DNA of 64,000 nucleotides from an uncultured Clostridia bacterium (GTDB lineage Bacteria > Bacillota > Clostridia > UBA1381): NCBI GenBank assembly GCA_934444735.1, contig CAKSDE010000016.1:1-64000 (forward strand). Reading direction: 5' to 3'. Both the position numbers and the translations under genes were made by a program. The notes beneath the pieces are model-generated. The model was given only the letters and a program-made list of their open reading frames with translations, searched no databases and was not told the origin of the DNA. Below are positions 17,429 to 25,459 of this stretch, piece after piece. Positions within the stretch are counted from its first letter, which is position 1, and each line of letters begins with the position of its first letter.

Positions 17429-17674
17429 TTATTCTGCAACGAAAGGCAATAAAGCAATCTGTCTTGCTCTTTTGATTGCAATTGTAAGCTGTCTCTGATG
17501 CTTAGCACAGTTACCGCTGATACGTCTCGGCACGATCTTGCCGCGCTCTGAAATATATCTTCTCAGTCTGCCTGTGTCTTTGTAATCTATAGACTCAACT
17601 TTGTCTACGCAGAATATGCAAACCTTTTTCTTTGCACGTCTTGCGCGAACAGGTCTTTCTGTTTTTTCAGCCAT
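17429..17674 (-). CDS. rpsR: 30S ribosomal protein S18
   Basis: The 81-residue basic protein has the S18 hallmarks CIFCVDKVESIDYKD, LRRYISERGKIVPRR and AKHQRQLTIAIKRARQIAL. Its Cys pair resembles the zinc-binding form of S18. It is last in the rpsF-ssb-rpsR operon, the usual bacterial order. S18 binds S6 in the platform of the small subunit. Confidence 0.97.
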   Translation of the reverse strand: MAEKTERPVRARRAKKKVCIFCVDKVESIDYKDTGRLRRYISERGKIVPRRISGNCAKHQRQLTIAIKRARQIALLPFVAE

Positions 17675-17710
17675 GAAAAAAACCTCCTTTACAATTTTTA
17701 TCTTTTTTCA

Positions 17711-18169
17711 CTAAAACGGTAAATCGTCCTCAAACGGCAGATCATTTCCGGAATTACCGGCAAAATCCATCGCCTCAAAAGAATCAAAATCACTATTATT
17801 TGCCGCAGGTGCAGGCCGTCCCATACTTTGAGTTCCGCCCTGTCCGCCTGTTTCGGCTCTTGAACCTGTGAAATGTACTTCGTCAATTACAACATCTGTT
17901 GCAAATTGTTTTTTACCGTCTTGTCCGTCCCAGCTTCTTGTCTGGATATTACCTATAACCAAAATCATGCTGCCTTTTCTGAAGTATTTACAGATAAATT
18001 CCGCTTGCTGACGCCATGCGGTACATCTGATAAAATCGGTCTGTCTCTGACCGTCTTTTGAATATCTTCTGTCAACGGCAATCGTGAAAGTCGTTACAGC
18101 AACGCCCGACTGAACCTGACGGAGTTCGGGATCGGCAGTCAATCTGCCCATTAAGAAAACTTTGTTCAT
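17711..18169 (-). CDS. ssb: Single-stranded DNA-binding protein
   Basis: The 152-residue protein has an N-terminal OB fold (NKVFLMGRLTADPELR, VTTFTIAVDRRY, FIRCTAWRQQAEFICKYF), a flexible Gly- and Ala-rich linker and the acidic tip DDLPF that recruits replication and repair partners. The ATG at 18169 is the family start; the frame runs four codons further but without support. It lies between rpsF and rpsR in one operon. Confidence 0.96.
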   Translation of the reverse strand: MNKVFLMGRLTADPELRQVQSGVAVTTFTIAVDRRYSKDGQRQTDFIRCTAWRQQAEFICKYFRKGSMILVIGNIQTRSWDGQDGKKQFATDVVIDEVHFTGSRAETGGQGGTQSMGRPAPAANNSDFDSFEAMDFAGNSGNDLPFEDDLPF

Positions 18170-18196
18170 AACACACACCACTTTCCGATACGGTTA

Positions 18197-18499
18197 TTAT
18201 TTCTCGTCCTTACGAATTATGATTGTTCTTAAGATTCCGTCTGTAATTCTGTACTGTCTGTCAAGCTCCTTCGGGAATTCGCCGTCAGCAGTAAAGTTTA
18301 CCCAAACATAGAAACCTTCTGTTTTATCATTAATTTCGTAAGCAAGCTTTCTCTTTCCCCATTCATCAACCGATTCAAGAGTTCCGTTCTTTTCGATCAA
18401 TGATGTGAACTTTTCCTGCAAACCTTTTACGGTTTCCTCATCAAGACTTGCGTCAATGATAAAAATTGTTTCATAGCTGTTCATGATTTTTTCAGCCAT
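18197..18499 (-). CDS. rpsF: 30S ribosomal protein S6
   Basis: The 100-residue protein has the S6 fold signature YETIFIIDASLDEE, KRKLAYEINDKTEGFYVW and ITDGILRTIIIRKDE. The ATG at 18499 has AAGGAGG eight bases upstream, better than the in-frame upstream ATG at 18508. It is first in rpsF-ssb-rpsR. S6 forms a heterodimer with S18. Confidence 0.96.
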   Translation of the reverse strand: MAEKIMNSYETIFIIDASLDEETVKGLQEKFTSLIEKNGTLESVDEWGKRKLAYEINDKTEGFYVWVNFTADGEFPKELDRQYRITDGILRTIIIRKDEK

Positions 18500-18526
18500 C
18501 TTTTGCACCTCCTTATGGACTTATGT

Positions 18527-18545
18527 CCCGAAAACCACTTTCGGG
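18527..18545 (-). promoter_or_regulatory. Hairpin in the rpsF leader, candidate S6:S18 autoregulatory element
   Basis: In the transcript the arms CCCGAAA and TTTCGGG close a five-base loop between the promoter and the rpsF ribosome site. Bacterial rpsF leaders carry a hairpin bound by the S6:S18 complex for feedback control. The position fits, but I cannot confirm the conserved CCG bulge, so this is tentative. Confidence 0.45.
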
Positions 18546-18576
18546 CAAGGATGTCTTATTTTCCAAAGACTTATAT

Positions 18577-18605
18577 ATTATACACTATTTAGGTCTTATT
18601 GTCAA
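18577..18605 (-). promoter_or_regulatory. Promoter of rpsF-ssb-rpsR
   Basis: On the minus strand TTGACA (18605-18600) and a perfect TATAAT (18582-18577) are 17 bases apart, about 80 bases before the rpsF start. Confidence 0.85.
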
Positions 18606-18770
18606 GAGATTTTTTACGTTTTTTATGCTGTTTTTGTTAATTTATGCCCGCTTTTGCATTTTACTTTCCATGCACCTTGACAAAACCGCAATTTTGTAAT
18701 ATAATTATACTGTTGAATTGAAATAACTTTGATTCTTTATTTATGCACTTTTGGAAAGGCTATGAATTTT

Positions 18771-19247
18771 ATGTATAAACAGGAATGTAAATCGGGTATC
18801 CGTGAATTTTTAACGGTCGTTGTTATGGCTTTGGTGTCTGTTATCTTAAGCCAGTTTTTGGGTGCGCTCTTGGCGGCTCTTACGGGAGGCAGGCTTCCGA
18901 CCGTTCTTACAGGTCAGCTGATTCTTGCCGTCATGTGCGTATACATGATTTTTTTGGTGTATCATCACTATGCGTCGCATTTCACCTATATGATAAATAA
19001 AAAGCATATTGTGATACAAAAACGCACCGGCAGGCGCGAGACGGAAATGACTATACCTCTGAATGAAATAATGAAGGTATACCTGCGAAAAAACCCGAAA
19101 CTAAAAGGCAAAAAGCAAAAATTTTGCACTCGAATGTTCCCCTCTTCAAAAACTTCTACACTGATATGCGGCGATGAGGGAAAAATTATAGTTTTCGAGC
19201 CTGATGATAAATTTATCGAAAAAATGAAGGAGTATATGAATGACTAA
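18771..19247 (+). CDS. Small membrane protein with a cytoplasmic PH-like tail, unknown function
   Basis: The 158-residue protein has two membrane segments (EFLTVVVMALVSVILSQFLG and LILAVMCVYMIFLVYHHY) and a soluble C-terminal domain that resembles bacterial PH-like (YcxB/YdbT-style) modules, a guess from strand pattern only. The ATG at 18771 is 11 bases from GGAAAGG; an ATG at 18762 is only two bases away. The end overlaps ricT by eight bases, so the pair is co-translated. No family is recognised with confidence. Confidence 0.6.
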   Translation: MYKQECKSGIREFLTVVVMALVSVILSQFLGALLAALTGGRLPTVLTGQLILAVMCVYMIFLVYHHYASHFTYMINKKHIVIQKRTGRRETEMTIPLNEIMKVYLRKNPKLKGKKQKFCTRMFPSSKTSTLICGDEGKIIVFEPDDKFIEKMKEYMND

Positions 19248-20112
19248 AATTGTAGGCATAAGATTTAAAGCGGCGAGTAAAATCTATTACTTTGATCCGA
19301 AAAATCTTCAGATAAATAAACATGACATGGTGGTTGTAGAAACCTCGCGCGGAACCGAGCTTGGCGAGGTAGTAATCGCCCCGTGTGAAATAAACAGCGA
19401 AAACATCACAAAACCTCTAAAAGATGTTACAAGAATCGCAACCGCCGACGATCTGGCAGTACGCGAGAAAAATAAGCAGCGCGAAAAAGAGGCTTTTGAT
19501 ATATGTATAGAACAAATCAAAAAACATAAGCTCGGCATGAAGCTTGTAGAGGTGGAATACACCTTCGACGGCACCAAGCTCCTTTTCTACTTCACCGCTG
19601 AGGGCAGAGTGGATTTCCGCGAATTGGTAAAGGATCTTGCGGCAATCTTTAAAACCCGTATCGAACTGCGCCAAATCGGAGTTCGTGACGAAACCAAAAC
19701 AATCGGCAGTATCGGAGTATGCGGAAGAGGGCTTTGCTGTTCAAACTTTTTGGGAGAATTTGAACCTGTATCGATAAAAATGGCAAAAGAGCAGGGGTTA
19801 AGTCTTAACCCTGCAAAAATATCGGGTGCCTGCGGCAGACTTATGTGCTGTCTTAAGTACGAACAGGACACATACGAAGCACTCTTAAAAGTTACCCCCC
19901 GTCAGGGCGCCGTGGTTAAAACTCCCGACGGCAAAGGCACCGTTGAGAGCGTCAATATCCTAAGAGGGCTTGTAAAAGTCAAGATTGAGGACAGTAAAGA
20001 AAAGTCTTTGCAGGAATATCCTGTTTCAAAAATCAAGATTTTGAAAAATAACCATCGCCGCGATGAAAAAAACGAAAATTTTGATGAAGAATTGTTAAAA
20101 AAACTTGAATAA
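19240..20112 (+). CDS. ricT: PSP1 domain protein RicT (YaaT)
   Basis: The 290-residue protein has the PSP1 domain (ELGEVVIAPCEIN and the RVDFRELVKDLAAIFKTRIE stretch) and the conserved cysteine groups GVCGRGLCCSNF and GACGRLMCCLKYE. In B. subtilis RicT (YaaT) joins RicA and RicF in an Fe-S complex that directs RNase Y mRNA processing and promotes competence and sporulation. The basic tail after residue 255 is less conserved. It is coupled to the membrane protein upstream. Confidence 0.9.
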   Translation: MTKIVGIRFKAASKIYYFDPKNLQINKHDMVVVETSRGTELGEVVIAPCEINSENITKPLKDVTRIATADDLAVREKNKQREKEAFDICIEQIKKHKLGMKLVEVEYTFDGTKLLFYFTAEGRVDFRELVKDLAAIFKTRIELRQIGVRDETKTIGSIGVCGRGLCCSNFLGEFEPVSIKMAKEQGLSLNPAKISGACGRLMCCLKYEQDTYEALLKVTPRQGAVVKTPDGKGTVESVNILRGLVKVKIEDSKEKSLQEYPVSKIKILKNNHRRDEKNENFDEELLKKLE

Positions 20113-20184
20113 AAACAATTTATGTGTTATAATGGTGTTGATATATATTTTAAATATATCAAAAATTTAAGGAGGTGTTTTTCG

Positions 20185-20355
20185 ATGGCATATAAAATCA
20201 GTGATGCTTGCATCAGCTGCGGCGCTTGTGCAGACGCATGTCCGGTAAGCGCTATTTCAGAAGGCGATACTGCTTATGTAATTGATGAAGGAACTTGCAT
20301 CGAATGCGGCGCTTGTGCAGATACATGTCCCGTAGGTGCTCCGGAACAGGCATAA
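20185..20355 (+). CDS. 2[4Fe-4S] ferredoxin
   Basis: The 56-residue protein has two clostridial-type motifs, CISCGACADACP and CIECGACADTCP, each binding one [4Fe-4S] cluster. It is a low-potential electron carrier typical of anaerobes, serving enzymes such as pyruvate:ferredoxin oxidoreductase or hydrogenase. The ATG at 20185 follows GGAGGTG; an open frame upstream to 20122 is not used. It is a single-gene unit with a strong terminator. Confidence 0.95.
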   Translation: MAYKISDACISCGACADACPVSAISEGDTAYVIDEGTCIECGACADTCPVGAPEQA

Positions 20356-20377
20356 TTAAAATTTGCAATTAAAAGTT

Positions 20378-20421
20378 GGCTGTTTAAAAAATCAATTGAC
20401 TTTTTAAACAGCCTCTTTTTT
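20378..20421. terminator. Palindromic terminator (AATCAATTGA family) after ferredoxin
   Basis: GGCTGTTTAAAAA (20378-20390) pairs with TTTTTAAACAGCC (20401-20413) around ATCAATTGAC, then a run of T residues. It separates ferredoxin from the convergent ASRT operon and can serve both. Related palindromes lie at 26857, 28816 and 52161. Confidence 0.85.
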
Positions 20422-20436
20422 TTACTCTATTCCGCT

Positions 20437-20793
20437 TTAATAAGCAATAGTTGTCATAAGCGTCATTTCAGGCTGACTTACGTCCATTCTGCTGTGCTGA
20501 CATACAATATCTCTGTCGCTCTCGACCAATATTGCATACGGCACTTCTTTCGGGATCTTTTCGCCTTTATCATTTTCAATTTTATCCAGTCGTATGTGGT
20601 TCGTTCTGTTATTTTCACAAACCGCCGAAAAGCCCGTCATAGGCTCTCTGTCCTGAAAATATATTGACAATTTAATATTTGCCGTCTCTCCCGATATATT
20701 CAACACGCACACAGCCTCATGACTGTCATATCCGCCCTTTGACGTATCGCTCATAAATCCGTCCGCAATTGCCCATACTTTCTTTCCTACCAT
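20437..20793 (-). CDS. ASRT family protein (sensory rhodopsin transducer fold)
   Basis: The 118-residue protein aligns by eye along its length with the Anabaena sensory rhodopsin transducer family: KVWAIADGFMSDTSKG, SHEAVCVLNISGE, IYFQDREPM, NRTNHIRLDK and VCQHSRMDVSQPE. In cyanobacteria ASRT is a tetrameric soluble partner of a rhodopsin. No rhodopsin is encoded here, and homologues in carbohydrate loci of Firmicutes have been suggested to bind sugar-related ligands. The ATG overlaps the stop of the isomerase-like gene by one base (TAATG), so the two are tightly coupled. A role in sensing or handling the operon's substrate is inference. Confidence 0.82.
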   Translation of the reverse strand: MVGKKVWAIADGFMSDTSKGGYDSHEAVCVLNISGETANIKLSIYFQDREPMTGFSAVCENNRTNHIRLDKIENDKGEKIPKEVPYAILVESDRDIVCQHSRMDVSQPEMTLMTTIAY

Positions 20794-21980
20794 TATTTTA
20801 CCTCCAATTCCGGATTCTCCGCAAAATGCTTCAGCATAATAAGCGGCTCTGTATCCGATGTATTTGTTATTGTAATTCCTTCTTTTGCCGCCTTTTCGGT
20901 GACAAAAAATTCGTCGTTGGTCAGCTCACCGTAACGAATAAGAGTAGGTGTTTCAATGTTCCAGTTCCCGAATTTTCCTCTGCCCTCAATAAGGATAAAT
21001 CCGTATGCCGCCATATCCTTTATAACCGCTGTCTTTCCCGGGTTAACCGTCAGACGTTTTGCAGAAACTTCTTTGCATTTATAGCAGATCCATTCTTCGG
21101 TATAATTTTCATTTTCCGTTATCACAACCGGTGCCATAAAGCGGTTCTTGCTGAAATCGGGATCTATATTCTTATCCCAATCGATAACATCAACCAGATA
21201 ATCAAAGTTACCCTTCTCTTCCTCCGGACAGTTTTTCCACAAAAGCTCCTCCGATACACATTCTCCGCCGTATAAAACCGACTGATACATAGCGTAGACA
21301 TCGCTTGCAAACTGCGGCTCATATGTACAAAGACTTGCAGGTGCGTGCAGCACTCCCGGCGGTACGTCCCAGCCGGTATCGAGTACAATTTTATATGCAC
21401 GCGACAAATCCAGCAGCTTATTATCGCCCTTTGTGAAATTTTCAAGGCTTTCTTTGACCTGTTCCTTTGTCACTTCCGGATTCAGCCCGAAAAATGTAAA
21501 CGGAAATTCTCCTCCGTGATTATTGCACTGCGACGGGAAAAAGTACATCTCCGGCTTTCCGTCCTGACCGACTCGCTTTGCGTGCTCATCTCTGTGATGT
21601 ATGTGATGCGGCAGCGGACCTCGGTTATCGAAAAATTTCGAGAACATAGGCCACTTTTTATATTTTTCCCACAGCGCATCGCCGATAATCTCGCCTTTTA
21701 GCTCCTCTACCGCATCTTTTAAGAGAATCCGCTCGCTGCCGTCTTTTGACACGATATAGCTTAAGCCCTCGTCACTCGGCGTATCGGGACCGTTATCGGC
21801 AGGTGTGGTCGATGCAAACCAGCGCTCATCTATTCCGCCTCTTTTTAATCCCAAAACATAATAATCGTCCGGGTGCAGTTTTATTCTCTTTCCGGGTATA
21901 CAAAAAGCTCTCGGCACCCACGTCGGTGCCAAACGGTATACCCCATTTCCCTCTTCCAATAATTTCTTTGCCAATGACAT
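20793..21980 (-). CDS. Class I mannose-6-phosphate-isomerase-like cupin protein
   Basis: The 395-residue protein has metal-site candidates in GPLPHHIHHRDEHAKR and the PPGVLHAPAS stretch, like the zinc site of phosphomannose isomerase-type cupins. The C-terminal part is a second cupin-like beta domain. It may interconvert an aldose and a ketose or act on a related sugar, but exact substrate cannot be read. It lies between a glycoside hydrolase gene and the ASRT gene, starting 32 bases after the former, so the product of the hydrolase may be its substrate. The ATG has GAGGAGG upstream. Confidence 0.7.
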   Translation of the reverse strand: MSLAKKLLEEGNGVYRLAPTWVPRAFCIPGKRIKLHPDDYYVLGLKRGGIDERWFASTTPADNGPDTPSDEGLSYIVSKDGSERILLKDAVEELKGEIIGDALWEKYKKWPMFSKFFDNRGPLPHHIHHRDEHAKRVGQDGKPEMYFFPSQCNNHGGEFPFTFFGLNPEVTKEQVKESLENFTKGDNKLLDLSRAYKIVLDTGWDVPPGVLHAPASLCTYEPQFASDVYAMYQSVLYGGECVSEELLWKNCPEEEKGNFDYLVDVIDWDKNIDPDFSKNRFMAPVVITENENYTEEWICYKCKEVSAKRLTVNPGKTAVIKDMAAYGFILIEGRGKFGNWNIETPTLIRYGELTNDEFFVTEKAAKEGITITNTSDTEPLIMLKHFAENPELEVK

Positions 21981-22012
21981 CTTAATTCCTCCTCTTTCGC
22001 CGTAATAACGGC

Positions 22013-24040
22013 TTAAAATACAAGTTCGTACATATTATATATATTTAACTCACGTGTTTTGAAAATCACTCTGCCGTTTTTATATTCAAATGCTATTATA
22101 TCACCGTTTGGCAGCAGCCGAACCGCTTTCGGCGGCACATCGCTCTTTACGCTTATTGTAAACTCCTGCGTTTTTCGCGCTTTATAGTCGCTGTTTAGCA
22201 AAACCGTACTTATTCTGATATTTGAACCGTCTCTAAATGATACAAGCTCTATATCCTTCGGCGCGTCCGACTCAACCGTCATATCCGCTTTAAAAAGCCT
22301 TAACAGATTCATGAAAATGCGGCGATAATCATAATGCTCGATCGCCTCAATCGGAAGTGCCGACCAGATAACCTTACCTTTTCCGAACTCCTTATACAAA
22401 AGCGCCGGGATTTCGGTTTTTATGCCAGGCGGATTTGAATGAATCGACGCAAAGCGCATTTCGTCCTGAGCGGTATACGGGAGCACCAGCTTAGCGCAAG
22501 GCTCGGTATCGCACTCGTATATCGGCGCGGTTCCGTCAAAATGGAGCGGATATTTTTTCGTAAAATACTCAAATTCACTTTCATATTTATACTCGGGAGC
22601 AATATAGACTACATTTTCACGGGTTCTTCCTTTGAATTTTGCTCCAAAGAAAATCTCCATAAGCTTTTTATTGTCCCCGCCGCTAAAATACAGATTTCCG
22701 CCGCACCTTACATACTCCGCAATCCTTTTGGCATCATAATCATCTTGATCGGTCAGGCATGATGCAATCAGTATATTATATTTTGAAATATCATGATATA
22801 CGCCCGTAACGCCGCAGCTCACATTATTAAAAACAAGCGTGTCCATTGTGTTCACCGCACAGGTATGTATATTGTACGGCTCGTCGTGTGCATTAAATTT
22901 ACTCTTTAAAGAATAATATATCCCCGCGTCCTCGATCATATCTCCGCCGAAATACTTTTCATAAGGCATCGTTTCGGAAAACACCTCACCCAGCCGCTCA
23001 TACACTCTTTTGTCCATAGTCCCTATCGGATCTATCGCATCAATAACAAGAGTGGCTCCGTGGTGTGCTGTCGTAAGAAAAACCGAGCTGAGCATCACAT
23101 CTTTTGATTTTGTAACGGTGTGCTTTGATAAATTCGGCTCGCATCTTGAGAACATATACTCAAACGGCTGATTTCGGGTGATATTCCGATAGAATTTGCA
23201 AGTAAACGACTGTCGGTAAATTCCGCCGTACAAATCTCCCCCGGCATAGTCGGACGCCTCGTTTACCGGTTCTGCAATAGCAAGCGTTCCGTCATCGACT
23301 ATCGCACAGGCAAAATTATGCTCCACCGAAATCCCGCCCATCAGCTCCTTGACAAGCTTTGCCGCCCACATCGCAAACTCGCCCATCCATTCGCGCCGCT
23401 TTTCCATATGCAAAAGCCATTCGGAAGAGTTCCAATCCTTTTTTGGTATCTCTCCCCCGACCTCATCATTCCAGCGTTTCCGGCAATGCCTGCAATAGCA
23501 GATATGCGGCCAGAAAAGCATATCAAAGAACATTCCGTCAAGAGTAAAATACTCCGCCATCTCTTTTATCTGCTCTGCCACAAATTTGCGGTAATCCGGA
23601 TTATTCGGGCAGCACAGTCCGTAGCGGAAAACATCATTTTCAGCAAAGGTCGAATAAAGATTGGAATTTGACTCTCTTTTTGATTTGCCGCTTTCGTCCA
23701 CCAATCGCCATTCGGGATAATTATCATGCGCCCAATTATTGTAAATCAAGCTGTAATATCCCGTCACGGTGATTCCGTTTTCTCTGCACAAATCCGCCAA
23801 GCGCCTCATCGTGTCTTCTTTGCCGACCAATGCGTTATGCATTTTCCCTGACTTCGTAGGGTAATAACACAGTCCCACATGCGACTGAAGATAAATCATA
23901 GCATTTTCGATTTTTGCACGTTTGAGATTTTCAAAATACTCCGAAATGTTCAGCTTTGATAAAAATTCCGGATTCCAATCATCTATGTGCATATCGAGAA
24001 GATGTCGTCTGAAACTGTTTTTATACCACATTTTTTTCAT
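22013..24040 (-). CDS. Putative glycoside hydrolase (HGH6/GH151-like, alpha-fucosidase-like barrel)
   Basis: The 675-residue protein has no signal peptide, so it acts in the cytoplasm. The first ~380 residues look like a TIM barrel of the hypothetical glycosyl hydrolase 6 type (ENGITVTGYYSLIYNNW, LDGMFFDMLFWPHICYCRHC). A region near residues 400-580 resembles the beta-galactosidase trimerisation domain (ADYVRCGGN-like stretch EYVRCGGNLYFSGGDNKK), followed by a small C-terminal beta domain. This arrangement is found in GH151-type alpha-L-fucosidases and related families. It heads an operon with the isomerase-like and ASRT genes. The substrate is not certain. Confidence 0.62.
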   Translation of the reverse strand: MKKMWYKNSFRRHLLDMHIDDWNPEFLSKLNISEYFENLKRAKIENAMIYLQSHVGLCYYPTKSGKMHNALVGKEDTMRRLADLCRENGITVTGYYSLIYNNWAHDNYPEWRLVDESGKSKRESNSNLYSTFAENDVFRYGLCCPNNPDYRKFVAEQIKEMAEYFTLDGMFFDMLFWPHICYCRHCRKRWNDEVGGEIPKKDWNSSEWLLHMEKRREWMGEFAMWAAKLVKELMGGISVEHNFACAIVDDGTLAIAEPVNEASDYAGGDLYGGIYRQSFTCKFYRNITRNQPFEYMFSRCEPNLSKHTVTKSKDVMLSSVFLTTAHHGATLVIDAIDPIGTMDKRVYERLGEVFSETMPYEKYFGGDMIEDAGIYYSLKSKFNAHDEPYNIHTCAVNTMDTLVFNNVSCGVTGVYHDISKYNILIASCLTDQDDYDAKRIAEYVRCGGNLYFSGGDNKKLMEIFFGAKFKGRTRENVVYIAPEYKYESEFEYFTKKYPLHFDGTAPIYECDTEPCAKLVLPYTAQDEMRFASIHSNPPGIKTEIPALLYKEFGKGKVIWSALPIEAIEHYDYRRIFMNLLRLFKADMTVESDAPKDIELVSFRDGSNIRISTVLLNSDYKARKTQEFTISVKSDVPPKAVRLLPNGDIIAFEYKNGRVIFKTRELNIYNMYELVF

Positions 24041-24245
24041 CTCCCTTCTTTTTTTATCTTTTTTTATTGTATCATAAAATCAGCTTTAAAAAAAGGGATT
24101 TATGTATATAAAAACAGCATTTTTGTTTTTTATGGAAGAAAAACTGCCATTTTTTCTTTTGTGCAATATAGACATTAAAACATTTTTAAACACCCATATC
24201 TTTATTATTATATCATATTTTTTCCAAAAATACAATATTTTTTTA
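24041..24245. other. Gap upstream of the glycoside hydrolase operon and cysK
   Basis: This AT-rich stretch carries no gene. It must hold the minus-strand promoter of the 24040-20437 operon, but no clear -35/-10 pair stands out. The rest, from 24246, belongs to the cysK control region. Confidence 0.4.
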
Positions 24246-24310
24246 TTTACCTATTGACATAGTAGGTAAATGGTGATATAATTCATAACATACCAAACAG
24301 ATAGGTAAAT
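24246..24310 (+). promoter_or_regulatory. cysK promoter with palindromic operator, Rrf2-type candidate
   Basis: A consensus TTGACA (24254-24259) and TATAAT (24277-24282) are 17 bases apart. The -35 box lies inside an inverted repeat TTTACCTA (24246-24253) / TAGGTAAA (24263-24270), and another TAGGTAAA half-site is at 24302-24309. A repressor bound here would block RNA polymerase. Rrf2-family regulators (CymR/IscR) commonly control cysK in Firmicutes; naming the regulator is inference because its gene is not in the window. Confidence 0.75.
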
Positions 24311-24338
24311 AGGGAATTAAAAAAAGGAGATAATCACT

Positions 24339-25271
24339 ATGTCAAAAATTTATACTTCCGCCGATCAGCTCATCGGCAAAACACCGCTTTTAGAGCTAAC
24401 AAAAACAGAAAAGAAATTCGATTTAAAGGCAAAAATATTTGCAAAACTCGAATACTTTAACCCGGCAGGTTCGGTAAAGGACAGAATCGCAAAGGCGATG
24501 ATCGACGATGCCGAAAAGACAGGCAAGCTGCATAAGGGATCGGTTATAATCGAGCCGACAAGCGGTAATACAGGAATAGGTCTTGCCGCCGTTGCCGCAG
24601 CAAGAGGATACAGAATCATCATCGTAATGCCCGAAACTATGTCGCAGGAGCGCCGCACACTCATGAAGGCATACGGCGCAGAGCTTGTGCTGACAGAAGG
24701 CGCAAAGGGTATGAAAGGCGCAATCGCAAAGGCTGACGAGCTTGCAAAAGAAATCCCCGACAGCTTTATCCCGGGACAATTCGTAAACCCGGTAAATCCC
24801 CAAGCGCATTTTGAAACAACAGGCCCCGAAATATACGAAGATACCGACGGCAAAGTAGATATATTCGTTGCAGGTGTCGGCACAGGCGGTACTGTAAGCG
24901 GTGTCGGCAAATTCTTAAAGTCGAAAAATCCCGATGTAAAGGTTGTAGCGGTAGAACCGGCAACATCAGCAGTGCTTTCAACCGGTGTTGCGGGCGCGCA
25001 CAAAATCCAGGGAATTGGTGCAGGTTTTGTCCCCGACACATTGGACACCTCAATATATGACGAAATCATTGCAGTTAAAAATGAAGATGCATTCGAGTAC
25101 GGCGCTTTGATCGGAAAGACCGAGGGTGTTCTTGTCGGTATCTCCTCCGGTGCAGCACTAACTGCTGCAGTAGAGCTGGCAAAACGTCCCGAAAATGCGG
25201 GCAAAAATATTGTTGTCCTCTTCCCCGATACCGGCGACCGTTATCTTTCAACTGCTCTTTTCGCAGACTAA
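24339..25271 (+). CDS. cysK: Cysteine synthase A (O-acetylserine thiol-lyase)
   Basis: This PLP enzyme makes L-cysteine from O-acetylserine and sulfide. The 310-residue protein has the PLP lysine in PAGSVKDRIAKAM, the substrate loop TSGNTGIGLA and the glycine-rich phosphate clamp GVGTGGTVSGVG. The length is normal. The ATG follows AAGGAG. It is a single gene under an operator-bearing promoter, so it is probably derepressed when cysteine is short. Confidence 0.94.
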   Translation: MSKIYTSADQLIGKTPLLELTKTEKKFDLKAKIFAKLEYFNPAGSVKDRIAKAMIDDAEKTGKLHKGSVIIEPTSGNTGIGLAAVAAARGYRIIIVMPETMSQERRTLMKAYGAELVLTEGAKGMKGAIAKADELAKEIPDSFIPGQFVNPVNPQAHFETTGPEIYEDTDGKVDIFVAGVGTGGTVSGVGKFLKSKNPDVKVVAVEPATSAVLSTGVAGAHKIQGIGAGFVPDTLDTSIYDEIIAVKNEDAFEYGALIGKTEGVLVGISSGAALTAAVELAKRPENAGKNIVVLFPDTGDRYLSTALFAD

Positions 25272-25325
25272 AAATTTAAATGGGTAGAATCATTCATTTT
25301 CTTACTCACTATTGAAGGTCAAGGA

Positions 25326-25366
25326 GTTGTGCATAAATCGATTGGTTTTTGCACAACTTTTTTTAT
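25326..25366 (+). terminator. Terminator of cysK
   Basis: GTTGTGCA (25326-25333) pairs with TGCACAAC (25350-25357), with further A-T pairing inside, then eight T residues. Confidence 0.85.
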
Positions 25367-25394
25367 TGACTTAAAATACAAATAATGTTATAAT
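25366..25394 (+). promoter_or_regulatory. Promoter of the alpha/beta hydrolase gene
   Basis: TTGACT (25366-25371) and TATAAT (25389-25394) are 17 bases apart, directly after the cysK terminator. Confidence 0.75.
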
Positions 25395-25459
25395 TACCTT
25401 GTTATAAAATAAATGTGATTGTAAAATGCATATTTTACATTAAAAAAGGAGCATATCTT

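Noticed and set aside
17262..17498. Open frame of 78 codons in the repeat at 17.2-17.4 kb
   Set aside because: It has no ribosome site and overlaps the 3' end of rpsR; the corresponding part of copy A is interrupted by stops.
24365..25204. Long minus-strand open frame opposite cysK
   Set aside because: It is a shadow of the cysK codon bias, rich in Ser, Ala and Pro, with no homology to known proteins and no ribosome site.
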